Source: Monosporascus cannonballus
Lineage: Eukaryota > Ascomycota > Sordariomycetes > Xylariales
DNA length: 64,000 nucleotides
Assembly: GCA_004154925.1 (NCBI GenBank)
Contig: QJNS01000069.1
Coordinates: forward strand, 1 to 64,000
Direction: 5' to 3'
Shown here: positions 36,300-47,699 of the stretch, piece by piece
How positions within the stretch are numbered: position 1 is the stretch's first letter
Layout: each line of letters opens with the position of its first letter
Notes under the pieces: generated by a model
What the model was told of the DNA's origin: nothing
Database searches by the model: none
What the model saw: only the letters and a program-made list of their open reading frames with translations
Translations under genes and position numbers: made by a program

Positions 36300-36850
36300 T
36301 ATTTACTATAATTGTTAGTAATTTTAATTATTTAAAAATAAATAAATTACGCATACGGTAAGTTACTCTAATATTTCGTATATTAGCCCTAAGTTATAAT
36401 TATAGTTTCGATCCGCCTTAGCATGTTATTTATTAAGTTATTTAACATTTTTTTTGCAAACCTTTTCTATATAACAATTACAGTAACAATAAGGAAATCC
36501 AGTATTTCCTACGCATTGCCGAATAACTTAAGTTTCGGTTCTTTTTTTTAGATCCTTTTCTTAATAATTTCTATACGTCTTCGATAAAGTTTAAGTCGGA
36601 CGAATATGGGGGTTATTCCAGTATTTCGACGGCCTGCTTTTAAAACTATTCCTTTACGATTCGGACGGTATAAATGGAAACGTTATTTAGCATAAAAATA
36701 AAATCGTTATTAAGGTATTTAAAAAAGTATTTGTCGAACTAATTACGATAAACGTAACCGGTTATTTTGCCTCGGGCGGTTTCGGGGTCCTTATTAAAGG
36801 CTATTAGGAAATTCCGTTTTCCATATTAGATATTACTTTAAAACTTTTAC
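36300..36850 (-). pseudogene. Tc1/mariner transposase relic, catalytic C-terminal part
   Basis: On the minus strand the DDE domain end is readable. FMLNNVSIYTVRIVKE corresponds to the second catalytic Asp (now Asn), and PPYSSDLNFIEDV to the PPYSPDLNPIE box with the third acidic residue. The spacing between them is 34 residues, as in Tc1 (DD34E). Trp codons appear as TAA/TAG. The N-terminal part lies beyond the Gypsy-B insertion. Confidence 0.85.
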
Positions 36851-36855
36851 GTTTG

Positions 36856-37271
36856 TGTGACGGCTATGCGGTTTAACCAACTATTAAACCTTAAGTCGAC
36901 GAGTTTATGTTAGCAGGAGTATCGTGGGAAATCTGAGTAATAAATACAGTAACATATTACGTCTCGTAATGCCGAGGGTGCCTTGGGTAACGATATTATA
37001 TTGTAAGCTAAAGTTATTTAAATTATGAGAATAATAAACGTATATATACTTGTTCTGGCTTAAAATGCTTATTACGGTTTAACGACATTTTTCCTATTAA
37101 GTCCTTTTGAGCCCTTTTAAGCCCCCTTTAGTGCTTATCCGGCTTAAGCCCTTTTGACCAATTAGAGCCCTTAAACCCTTTAAGCTAATTACATAACTTT
37201 TTAACTGGGTCGAAATTTTGGTTTTTAGGATTCCGATCGTTTCCAGAAGCCAAAACCGTTAGATTATAATA
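36856..37271 (-). repeat. 3' LTR of Gypsy-B
   Basis: 416 bp, TGTGACGGCTATG start, ATTATAATA end (RIP form of TCATAACA). A CGATCTCCC polypurine complement follows. Confidence 0.92.
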
Positions 37272-37849
37272 CGATCTCCCTTTTTTTAGGACTTTTATCC
37301 TTAAACATTAAATTATTTGTTTGTTAAATTTTGGTAAGCAATCTTTTTTTTCTTTATATTTATTATATCGGGTTGTATTAAAAAGTCCAGGTTTTGTAAA
37401 CGTATTAACGCTTTCGTTCTTTTAGAACGGATTAATCGCCTTAGTTTTATTATATTTTCGAATATTACTTATTTCCGTTGTAAGTTTAAGAATAAAATTT
37501 GCCAGGTTTATTGCAATTTAAAAAAATATATTTCTTGTATCGTTTACGGAAATCCTTATAATCCTTTTTGTTTTTCCGAATTTCAATACCGGAAATTAAT
37601 TATTAAAAAGGGCCGTTTGGAATTAAAGGAATATATTGCCGAAAAAAAACTTTTAAAGGCTTAATAATATCTTAATAAGTTATTTAGTCGCTTAAATCGT
37701 TTGCGAAAATAAAAGAAACTTTTTCGTTAACTAGAAATTAAAATATTTTGCCGCGGTATTTAAGGTACGGAAGCGATAAAAGAATTCGAACGTTTGGAAA
37801 AAGAATAAGAATAATTGGAGGCCGCCGTCGCGGCTACTATATTAGCGTA

Positions 37850-40800
37850 GGTCGCGGCCGATTAGCCTAATATTCCGGTTATTAACTGGTCGACTGTAAA
37901 CTGGGATGCGCCCGTTGTTATTGGTAAAAATTCTTTAATAGGTATTAGGCGTTAATAAGGTTTTTAACGGGTTCCTAAGTATTTTCGGAATCCGGGTACT
38001 TTTTTTATTTAATTAGGTATTAGGTAAATCCGTTTTGTATTCGTATGTCGAAAACTTTCCTTATTTTATATGCTTATTTGTTTTTTACTTTTATATTATT
38101 TTATGCCGTATGTATTTTAATTATATTTGTTATTAATTCGAATAAATAAACGTAAACAATTAAATAAAATTTAACTTTTAATAAAAGTTTTAATTAATAA
38201 TTATTTTGTAAGATTTTCTTAATAATTTTATATAAACAGATATAATTGAAATCGAATTTCTATTAGGTTTTTTTGTTTAAAACTTTTGGTAATAAGGAAT
38301 ATTATTTCCCGTTTTTCGAAAGTTAATTTTTTTAATTTGTTTTAATTATAATATTGATTTATTTAATTTCGTACGAATTTTAATTTTGTTTTTATTTTTT
38401 GATATAATTATTATAATTATTTTAACGTGAGAATTATTTTAATATTAATTAAATTATTATTGTGTATTTTTTTGTAAACTTTTGAGGTAAAACCAAAATT
38501 TGCGTTTGTAAGTATTGTTTTAATATTTTTGTAATAATTTGCATTATAAATTAATTATGCGATTAGTAATTTTTTAATATAATTATTTTATTAGTAATTA
38601 ATATAATATCGTAAGTAAACTTTTAAAGTTTGGTTTATTCGTTTTATTTATTTAATTATTTAAAATTTAAATGTATTAAATAATTTGTAATTTAAGCCGA
38701 TTTGTATAATAAGGTTTTGTTAAAATTTAAATGGTAATATTAATTTTTTATTTGAAATAATTTCCCTTAATAATTTGTACATATTAACAATATATTTAGA
38801 AAAATAAATGTTATTTGTTTGGCGTTTATATTCTTATACTATGGAAAAAAATAACAGAATTTCATAAATCGATCGACGATTACCAAAATGTTATTATAAT
38901 ATATTTTTATAATTAGATTTTTGGATATCGGAAATTTAGTAATAAAGTCGAATATAATTAAGTATTATGGTCGTTTTGCGATTAATAATAGTTATAGTTT
39001 TCCGTATGGTTTGTGTCGTCGAATCTTTGCTTTGGCGCAAATATCGTATTACCGTATGATTTTTTGTATTATTAATTTTATTTTAGAAAAAGAATATGTA
39101 TTTTAAAGTTGCTTTAGAGTTTTGTGGATCCCTGGATATCCGTGTAATTAAATTTCGTATATTTTTCGTATTAAACTTTTCCGATATTTTTTTGAAATTT
39201 GCATTTTATCCGTTTTTTAGTTTTTTAAAAAACCGTTATTATATTATTGGATTTTCTGATATATATCGTAAGGTATTACCCGAATCGGCGCAATTTATCG
39301 TAAGCGTAAATATTTTATATAATGGTATTAAAAATTATATGGCTAATTTTAATCAATTTTTCTTTGAAGTTTAGTTATTTATTTAAAATATTTGTTTTGC
39401 CGTTTTTTGATTCTTTTTTATAGATAATAACAAAGTCGAAATTTGCTAATTCTTTTGCGTATTTTAATTATCGTTCTATAAGTTCCCTGGTCGTAGTAAA
39501 TCTGGTAAAATTTTGATAATCCGTATAAATCTTAATTTAATATAAATTTCCTTTTAGGAAACGCCTAAACTTTTGAAATGCCATAATAATGGCCATAAAC
39601 GTTTTGTTTGGAATGCCGGAATTAAATTCGCCTTTTTTTAATTTGTACGAAAAAAGATGTAATAAAATATAATTCTTTTTAATTATTTCGTTATTTGATT
39701 ATTATGTTTAACGTATAATCCGAAATATTGGTTTTTCACTTAATAAGGCGGTTTGGATCGTATATAATTAATAATAGTTCGTTAATAATTATATTTTTAA
39801 CATCTTAAAATGCTTTTTTTGTTTTTAGTATTTATTTAAATTTTTTCGTTTTTTGGACAAAGTTTATTAAAGGTATAATTATTTTGTTAAAACTTCGAAT
39901 AAATTTTCAGTAATAGTTAACGAATCCAAGAAATGCCTAAATTTCCTGAATTATCGTTACCGTTTACCATTTTGTAATTATAGCGATTTTTTTAAGGTTT
40001 ATTTTATTTTATTTTGAAATAATAATATATCCCAGATATTTAATTTCCTGTATATGGAACTGATTTTTTTACGTTAATAAGTAATTTTACGTTTTGTAAA
40101 ATTTAAAAAACCTTATAAACGTGTTTTACGTATATTTTCTCCGTTTTGGAAAAGATAAAAATATCGTCGAGATTGGAAATAACGAAAATACCGAGGTATT
40201 TTCGTAATACGTAATTAATTATTCGCTAGAAAGTTATTAATACGTTCGTAAGTCTTATTCATATAACTAAATACTTAAATAATTCGTATTTTATTTTAAA
40301 GATTATTTTTTATTCGTATTTTTTCTTAATTTTAATAAGGTTCTATTTATTTTTGAAATCGAATATTATAAATTATTTAGCTTTATATAATCGGTTATTT
40401 ATTTCCGTAATTAAGGGAAATAATGTTTAATTTTTGATAATAATTTCGTTTAGTTGTCGATAATTAACCATAAGTCGTAATTTGTTGTTTTCTTTTTAAT
40501 ACGAAAAATATAAAGTATTTTGTTAATAATTTCGAAAATCGAATTTATCTGTTTGTAACCGATTTTTCAAATATTTTTTGAAAATATGTAATTCGTTTCC
40601 GTTAAAGTTATGAAATGGGTAAAACTTTATTCAAGATCCCTTTTTAAAAATTATTTCGTAATTTTATTCGCCGTATTCTAATAGTTTTATGTCGAATTTC
40701 TTTTCGAAAAGGTATTTATATCTGTAATATTATAATAATATATTAAATAAATTTTCTAATTTTTGAGATTATTATTCTTGTTATTCCAGATCCTTATTTA

Positions 40801-43190
40801 GTTGTTTTAATTTCGTTCGGATAATAATAACGATACGTCGTATTTTCTTTTGATATCCGTTTTTTTATATTTTATTCTTTTGGGTAACAAGATATTTGTC
40901 GTATCCTTATATTTATATTCGTTATTATTATTAATTAAATATTAAGATTTTAATATTTCTATTTAATTTATTAATAAGAAATAAACCGATTTTTACTTAA
41001 CTAATTTTTCCGTTAATTAAAATTCCGTATTAGCGTATTTATGGTAATTCTAAGATTATATCGGAATTCCCGAATAAAATAATGTCGAAATTAATTATTT
41101 GGTATTATCCTGAGATAAAATTTTCGAAATAATTAATTTTACGTATAATTTTTTTATTATGGTAAGGGAATTCCTAAGTTTTAGTATTCGTCGTTGTATA
41201 ATGTTTTAACTTGCATTTTTATAATAATTTAAATTTATTAATTTTATCTAGTATAATATAATGTCCGCCCACAGTTCCGTAATTTATTATTACGGTATAT
41301 TAATACGTTTCGATTTGTATTTCCCATGTAATAAGGTCGTTAACTTTTTTTAAAGTTTTTTTCACATTTTTTTTGGGTTTCGTTATTTTGCGCCCTTTTT
41401 ATAACTAACTTTTCTATTTAATTTCTATTCCAATTTATCGAATTTTATTAATGTTTTTTTCGTTTAATGCGTTAAGTTGTTATATTTGTTGTTATTGCCG
41501 GCGTATTGTTTTTTCGAATTGTATTAATTATTTTTTAAATTTTTTATAATTTTTTTTCTTATTAAATAAATTGTTTTTTTATGTTAACGATTATATCCTA
41601 TTATACGTTATCCGAATTATCGTTTTAAAGATTCATTATAAATTAACGTATTTCTTTCTAATAACTTTTTGGGGCGATCCTTAATAAATATTAATTAAAA
41701 ATTGAGATCCGTGATAATTTTTTAATAGCATTTTTTAACCGTATGTTGGATGAACTTTTTTTTGTTTGGTAATTATATTATTTATATTAATAAAAAGGGT
41801 TTTTTATAAGTACTGGTTTTTTTCGGGCCAATTTTTGGTTTCGGCCAACTGCTAAATATTTTTTAAATTTATGGTTTGAAGCTGTCGATATAATTATTTA
41901 TCGTTTTTATTATTTCCGGTACGGTTTGGAAAATCGATTTGTTTATAATATATACGGGTAATTCGTTCGTAAATATGTTATTCTTATTTTCGTAACCGGA
42001 ATATTCTCGTCGTCGACAGTATATGGCGTATATTTTGTTATATTGATTAAGTATTCCGGAACAGATTTTTTTTATCCAGTTTTAATATTTGCGTAATTAT
42101 TTTTATAATATTTTTTGTTATATTCGCGATATTTGTTTAGCTAGATTTTTAATTTTTCGCATTTTTCGTCGAATTCCTTGTCGTAATAATCTTCATCAGA
42201 TTTTTTTGTTATGGGCCTAATACGTATTTGGCTTAAATTCTGTTAATAATTTTGTGATCGTTTTTTTAATTATTCTTAAATTATTTTTCCGATATAGGAG
42301 TCCAGTTATTTTATTATGGCATTTTGAGCTTTTTATATTTGTAATCTTTATATCTCATTTACCATAATTAAAGTATTTAATTTGGTTCCAGTTTTATCGA
42401 TAGATAACGCAGAATTTCATAAGTTCTGGTATCGTTTTATAAAAAATAAAGGGTATGTTTTGTTTTTCCCCTTGTTAAATTTGTTATATCCCGAATATAA
42501 TGCGTATTATCCTTTTTTTTTTATCATTTTTCAAATTATCGATTATTAATTTTCATTATATTTGTAATATACCGGTCCAGGATAACTGGTTACTTAATCC
42601 GCATAATTTTACTTTTTATGTTATTTTTTAAGTTTTTATAAAACATATCAATAAGAATATTAGCTTTATTATTTTTTTATCCGGCTTTAGCCTCAAAACC
42701 TTTAAATGTTAAGGCGTACTTAAACGTAAATCCTTTTTATCGGAATTATAAGAATTATTAGGCCGTAAATTTTTGTTTTTCGGATTACCGAAATTATTAC
42801 GTATATTCTTTCGAAATTAACATATAATGAAAAGATTTTATTAATAAATATTTTTTTCCGGTTTTCTTATTTCCAAAAAATTCTTTATAATAGGTTTAAA
42901 CCAGTTAATAACACTTTTCGTTAAATATATTTTTATTGTTAAGATTATATTTATGGGGTTATTAAGGTTTAAAAAGCGAAGGTAAATTCGGATTTAAATT
43001 AAAAACGTTTAAAAATCGCTTTTTTATTAAAAAGCTTCGGTTTTTTAGGTTTTATACGGGCAAAAAATGTTTAGGCAAGTAATATAACCCGAATTTATTG
43101 GATTTTTATTTAATTCCCGAATTCAAATTTAAAGTTGTTAAATAAAGGGTTTTTAAATCTTAATTAATATTTTAATATTATTAAATATTA
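37850..43190 (-). pseudogene. Gypsy-B gag-pol relic
   Basis: Order on the minus strand: gag (about 41780-43190), protease, RT (about 39830-40600), RNase H (about 39400-39800), integrase (about 38200-39300), chromodomain (about 37920-38160). The chromodomain is readable as IRIQNGFT*YLIK*KKYPDSENT*EPV, matching the aromatic-cage fold's KW.GY...NTWEP pattern after Trp loss. An Ala-rich segment follows at about 37818-37870. All frames carry RIP stops. Confidence 0.85.
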
Positions 43191-43230
43191 TTTAGAATTT
43201 GACGGCATTATTAAATAAAAATATATAACA

Positions 43231-43643
43231 TATAATAATTATACAATTTAATTAATTATTAAACCTTAAGTCGAGAATTATATTAATAAAAATCTCATAA
43301 GAAATTTAAATAATAAATATAATAATATATTACGTTTCGTAATGTTAAAAATATTTTAAATAACGATATTATATTATAAATTAAAATTATGAAAATTATA
43401 GAAATAATAAACTTATATATTTTTGTTTTGGCTTAAAATGTTTATTACGGCTTAACGACACTTTTTCGGTTAAGTTCCCTTAAGCCCTTTTAAACCCCCT
43501 TTGTTACATATCCGGCTTAAGGCTTTTTAACTATTAAAGCCCTTAAGCCCTTTAAGCCAGTTACGTAACTTCTTGGCTGGGTCGGGGTCTGGCTTTTCAG
43601 AATCCCGACCGTTTCCAGAAGCCAAGACCGTTAGGTCATAACA
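43231..43643 (-). repeat. 5' LTR of Gypsy-B
   Basis: 413 bp. The left half is saturated by RIP (TATAATAATTA for TGTGACGGCTA). The right half is nearly intact, with GTTACGTAAC and a two-part hairpin at 43572-43626 (CTTGGCT/AGCCAAG enclosing GGTCGGG/CCCGACC). Confidence 0.92.
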
Positions 43644-43648
43644 GTTTG

Positions 43649-44300
43649 GCCGGTTTTTTTATATCGAAGTTATACATATTTCGGTAATAAACGGCATTTA
43701 TATATTTCGAAAAAAACGGTTAATAATTAACTTAATAATTAAACTAAGAAAATATAATATATTAAAAAATATTTTTAGCGGAAAAGCTATTACGCCTGTT
43801 GACTGCCATTACGGTTTACGTTCGTTTTATTATTAAATAAAACTTTTCGTTATTATTTAAAAGGTTTAGTACGGTATTCCAAAATCCAAAAAAGCTTTTA
43901 TTTCACATATTCGAAAATTAAAAATAAACGTTAAAATACATATTAATATATTATTTTTTCCCGACGAAATTACGACATTACAATTTACTTAAAAATATAT
44001 AAATAATATAATTCGGTAAATTTGGCAAGAAATATAAAAAGATTAAAATTAATAAGTTATTATAAATATTTTGTATAAACCGGCCGCAATTTATGTAAAC
44101 GATTTAAACGTAACGAAAATTAGGCTGAATTTTAACGTGTATAACGATTATAAACGCTTTAAACGGTAATAGGGGATATTCCGTATTTCCTCGTAATTTT
44201 GGTAAAGTTATCGCCTAAATCTTTTTTGGTTTTTTATTTCGTTCTCGTATAATGTAACTATTTTTTTCGCGAAGCAATTAGACCCAAATTGGGTTGTTTA
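43649..44300 (-). pseudogene. Tc1/mariner transposase relic, N-terminal part
   Basis: On the minus strand it reads a helix-turn-helix-like stretch (ITRKYGISPITV) near 44180 and, further on, FLDFGN-like sequence typical of the region before the catalytic core of Tc1-like transposases. RIP stops and RIP-like changes are present. It joins 36300-36850 when Gypsy-B and one GTTTG are removed. Confidence 0.7.
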
Positions 44301-44401
44301 CTTATGATTAAAATATGAAGGATGTTGGCGTTGAAGTGGAAGAAATACGCGTTTTTGTAGAACGTGCAGAAATTTACCGAAACTTTTACACCCTCACTGT
44401 A

Positions 44402-45995
44402 ATAACAAAAAGTGTTTTCCTGCGGGTATTTCTTTTTTTCAGGCCAGCTTTTTGTTTCGGCTAGTTGCTGGATATTTCCTGGGGCTATGGATAGAAAATA
44501 TCGATATTATTATTTGTTATTTTTGTTATTTTCATTACGGTTCAGTAAATCGAAGTCTTTGTAATATATGCTGGTAATCCGTCCGTAAATGTATTATTTC
44601 TATGTTTTGTAATCGGGATATTTTCGGTATCGATAATATATGGCATATATTTTGCCGTATTGATCGACGGTTCCGAGACAGATGTTTTCTCTTTCATCCT
44701 GGTATTTGCGTAATTATTTATGTAATATTGCTTATTATATTTGCGATATCTGTTAAGCTAGCTTTCTGCCTTTTTGTATTCCTTGTTAGGTTTTTCGCTA
44801 TGCGGAATTTGGTATGTACTTAGGCTAAATTATGTTAATTGGTTTGTTTCCGTTTTTTGGATTTTTTTTAAAATTATTTTTTAAGTATTAGTTTTTAGTT
44901 ATTTTGATAGGGGTTTTAGGTGTTTTGTATTACGTTCCTTTATATTTTATTTTTTTATAATTGAAATATTTGATTTAACTTTAATTATTTTTATAAATAC
45001 TTTTTAACTTTATAGGTTTGGGTTCTCTGTCGTAAAAAGTATTACTGCGTTAAAAAACGTTAATATTAACCCTGTATTAAGGTTTATTATTGTATTTTCC
45101 TTTGGTAATTTTAATACGCTATTCGTATTATCGATCGTTAATTTTAATTATTATAACGATATAATCCGATATATATTTAGGCCGATTAAATTTAAAAAAC
45201 CTTATTTATAATTTTTATTTTGGCAGTCAAAAAACTTTATTTCTCAATACTTTTTATTTTTAATTGAATTCAACAGCGAACTAAATTAAAATACTGCCGT
45301 AATTAAATGCGAATTTCTTATCGTAACTATTAGATTTATATTTTGATTCTTGTTTTTTCGTTTCTTATTTTAAAGATTTTCGTTAATATTTATTCGAATT
45401 ATTCGTAATTATTATAAACTTATATTATTTTGTATTTTGTTTTTCGCGTAGCAACGAAACGTATTTCTTTATAATGAATTTGAACCAAATAACTATATTT
45501 CCGATAAATTGGTGAATTGCTAATTTTATTCGTATAATAAACGTAAAAATCGAATAAGAAAATATTCGAAATATATTCGGTATGAAATTAAGAAAAATTA
45601 TAATTTAATTGATATTCCATCGAAAGATTTTAGCCTAAAAAGCTTAAGTATTTCTTTGGGTTTTATAATAATATTTAGCTAAATAATTTAATATTTTCAA
45701 AAATTGTTTTAATCTCGAAAGTCTTTTTTTTCCTTATGTCTTTTGTTACCGGCTTAAAGGCATATCGTAAAATCGTTATTGTTTTTCTTAAATTGAAAAA
45801 TGTATTCGTTTATAACATCTAGACGTCGAAAACATTTTCGCAAAAAAGGCGAAACTTTTCTTTTTCTTCCTTATATTTTATTCCAGTATCTGAGTAATTA
45901 GGTATTCAATAAATAAGTTATTCGAATTGCTTGCTGGTAAATATAACGTTAGCAATATTGCTCAAAATCTAACGGTATTACTGAATAAAAATTTG
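44402..45995 (-). pseudogene. Gypsy-C gag and leader relic
   Basis: Resumes Gypsy-C directly after the mariner duplication. It aligns with gag of A (24130-25560) and B (41790-43190), and its leader beside the 5' LTR (ATATTGCTCAAAATCTAACG) has the same form in all copies. No open frame. Confidence 0.75.
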
Positions 45996-46000
45996 TAACG

Positions 46001-46392
46001 TATAACGGCTAAAGAGTTTAATTAATTATTAAAGTTTAATCGCACGGGTTTATGTTAATAAAAATATCATAGAACTTTATAATAATAAAATAATTTAATT
46101 ACGTCTTTTAATACGGAAAATGCAAAAGTATATTGTAAATAATTATTATTAATAAGTATTATAAATTAAAATTATTTAAATTACAGAAATAATAAACGCA
46201 TATATATTAGTTTTTAAAATTACCTCTTATTTCTTCTTAATTATATTTACCGAATTTTTGCAAAGCAATTACTTAATATTAATCACTCGTGCTCAGTAGA
46301 TCATTGCCAAGTATTTATCACGTGACCTAAAAGGTGGTCCGTGTGATCCTCGTTGACCGTTTTCTAAAGCCGGAGCCGGTTAGGTCGTAAAA
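46001..46392 (-). repeat. 5' LTR of Gypsy-C
   Basis: 392 bp, TATAACGGCT start. It ends GGTCGTAAAA where CA is expected, followed by the duplication CTGTG. The right end keeps CACGTGACC (E-box) and GGTGGTCCG. Confidence 0.88.
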
Positions 46393-46397
46393 CTGTG

Positions 46398-47453
46398 AAA
46401 TTCCAATTTTATATATTTATAACTAAAACAAATTATATAACAATGAAAAGAAATCAAAATATTTAACAGATGAAAAATAGATATTACTTTGACGAAAACT
46501 TCAAATATATTTAAATAATTAAATTCAACTAAAATTTAAATATAAAGTCAAAAAATAATTAATGAATATGGATTTCCGAAGATACTTAATGAATGAAATA
46601 AACTTTTAATAACCAAATAATATATTATTATAATAGAATAATATAAATTAATACGATTTAAATATATTAATAATTAAAAAGCGTTAAATGATTTGATTTT
46701 ATCACGAAAACTTTTATTTATTATCAATACAATATATATTTCTATAAAAAAATTAACATTCGTTTGAAATAATAAAATTAATATTTACACGTTAAAAACA
46801 TTTTATGAAATATAACGTTTAAAAGGGTTATACCAAAAAGGGGAAATATTAATAAAAACGAAATAAAAAATATATAAATTTTTATGCGATAAAAAGTATA
46901 AAAAGATATTAATTTAAAAAATAGAAGACATTCGTTCAATACTAATATTTAAAATATAAATATGAACATTATTTTCTTAAATATTTATATTGATATAATA
47001 GTTAAATAAAACGTGTTGTATTTATATTTCTTTTAAATATTAATCAATATGATATATTATATAAAATAATATAAATAGTATTTTAAAAATACATGCTATA
47101 AATTAAAAGAATATCATGTTGCATTCAAATTTATTAATATAAGAAGATAAAATAATACATTTATTTGTTATATAATCTTATATATTAAAAGATATTTCTT
47201 TACTGATATATAAATAACGCAATTAAGAAGAAAAATATTATATTAACCTTATTGTAGAACTAATAATTTTATTTAGTATTAAAAATAATTTTTAATGAGC
47301 TTTAAATTTTATATTAATATGTTTAATTTATTAACATTAGTTTTAATCATTAAAGTGTTTATTTATTAATACTATTTTACTAATTTCTATATCTTAAAAA
47401 AGTATATAAAGGTTTAAATATTATATCGAACATAATAGAAATTTAAATTTCTT
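46398..47453. other. 1-kb AT-rich gap, nothing recognisable
   Basis: Very AT-rich with few CpG. It has no long frame and no resemblance to the Gypsy, Copia or DNA elements around it. It may be an older, fully decayed repeat or original intergenic DNA into which C and J inserted. Confidence 0.5.
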
Positions 47454-47458
47454 ATATA

Positions 47459-47646
47459 TGTAAAAGGTTTTATCTAAGTGGTTTGCAATCAGTTGCCAAT
47501 AAAAGTTTATTTTCTAGCTAAAGAGAAAAAAAGAGAAAGATAAAAATACAGTTATATATGTTCGCATATCAGGCGTTGCGCTAATGCTATTAAATACCGG
47601 CATTTATCCGGTATTCCATAATAAGGCTCCATATAACCCCATTATA
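47459..47646 (-). repeat. 3' LTR of Gypsy-J
   Basis: 188 bp. It keeps the TG start, while the end is RIP-altered to CCCCATTATA. Confidence 0.9.
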
Positions 47647-47699
47647 TTATTCCTTACTTTTCTTAAAAAAGGTTAACTTATTACAAAATTAATAATCGT

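Larger units (their letters stand above)
36856..43643 (-). mobile_element. Gypsy-B chromovirus, complete, TSD GTTTG
   Basis: 6.8 kb without nested insertions. LTRs at 36856-37271 (416 bp) and 43231-43643 (413 bp). GTTTG at 36851-36855 and 43644-43648. Inserted into the transposase gene of the Tc1/mariner element. It is the best intact template for the order of parts in A, C, D, F, G, M and O. Confidence 0.95.
36210..44399 (-). mobile_element. Tc1/mariner element, split by nested Gypsy-B
   Basis: The ends are 24-bp inverted repeats, CAGTCGGGGTGCAAAAGTCT on the left (36210-36229) and CAGTGAGGGTGTAAAAGTTT from the right (44399 inward). TA flanks it at 36208-36209 and 44400-44401. Excluding Gypsy-B the element is about 1.4 kb. 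It sits in the gag/protease part of Gypsy-C, whose sequence resumes at 44402 exactly as in A and B. Confidence 0.9.
11153..46392 (-). mobile_element. Gypsy-C chromovirus, split into pieces by nested insertions
   Basis: The outermost element. Its 3' LTR is at 11153-11680 and its 5' LTR at 46001-46392. After removal of the 130-bp insert and its duplication the LTRs are 393 and 392 bp, and they share a private block (CTTTATAATAATAAAATAA-like) not seen in A or B. CTGTG flanks both ends (11148-11152, 46393-46397). Its own internal pieces are 11681-11853, about 26012-26410, about 31928-36209 and 44400-46000. They contain, in minus order, gag, protease, reverse transcriptase, RNase H, integrase and chromodomain relics. 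A polypurine tract GGGGAGAAAGGAAATCG precedes the 3' LTR on the minus strand. Confidence 0.85.

Noticed and set aside
38921..39374. Plus-strand open frames (38921-39106, 39096-39374)
   Set aside because: Antisense shadows of the Gypsy-B integrase. The same applies to 44602-44823 (Gypsy-C gag), 21711-21917 (N1 second frame), 27635-27826 (Copia) and 57450-57653 (Gypsy-M).
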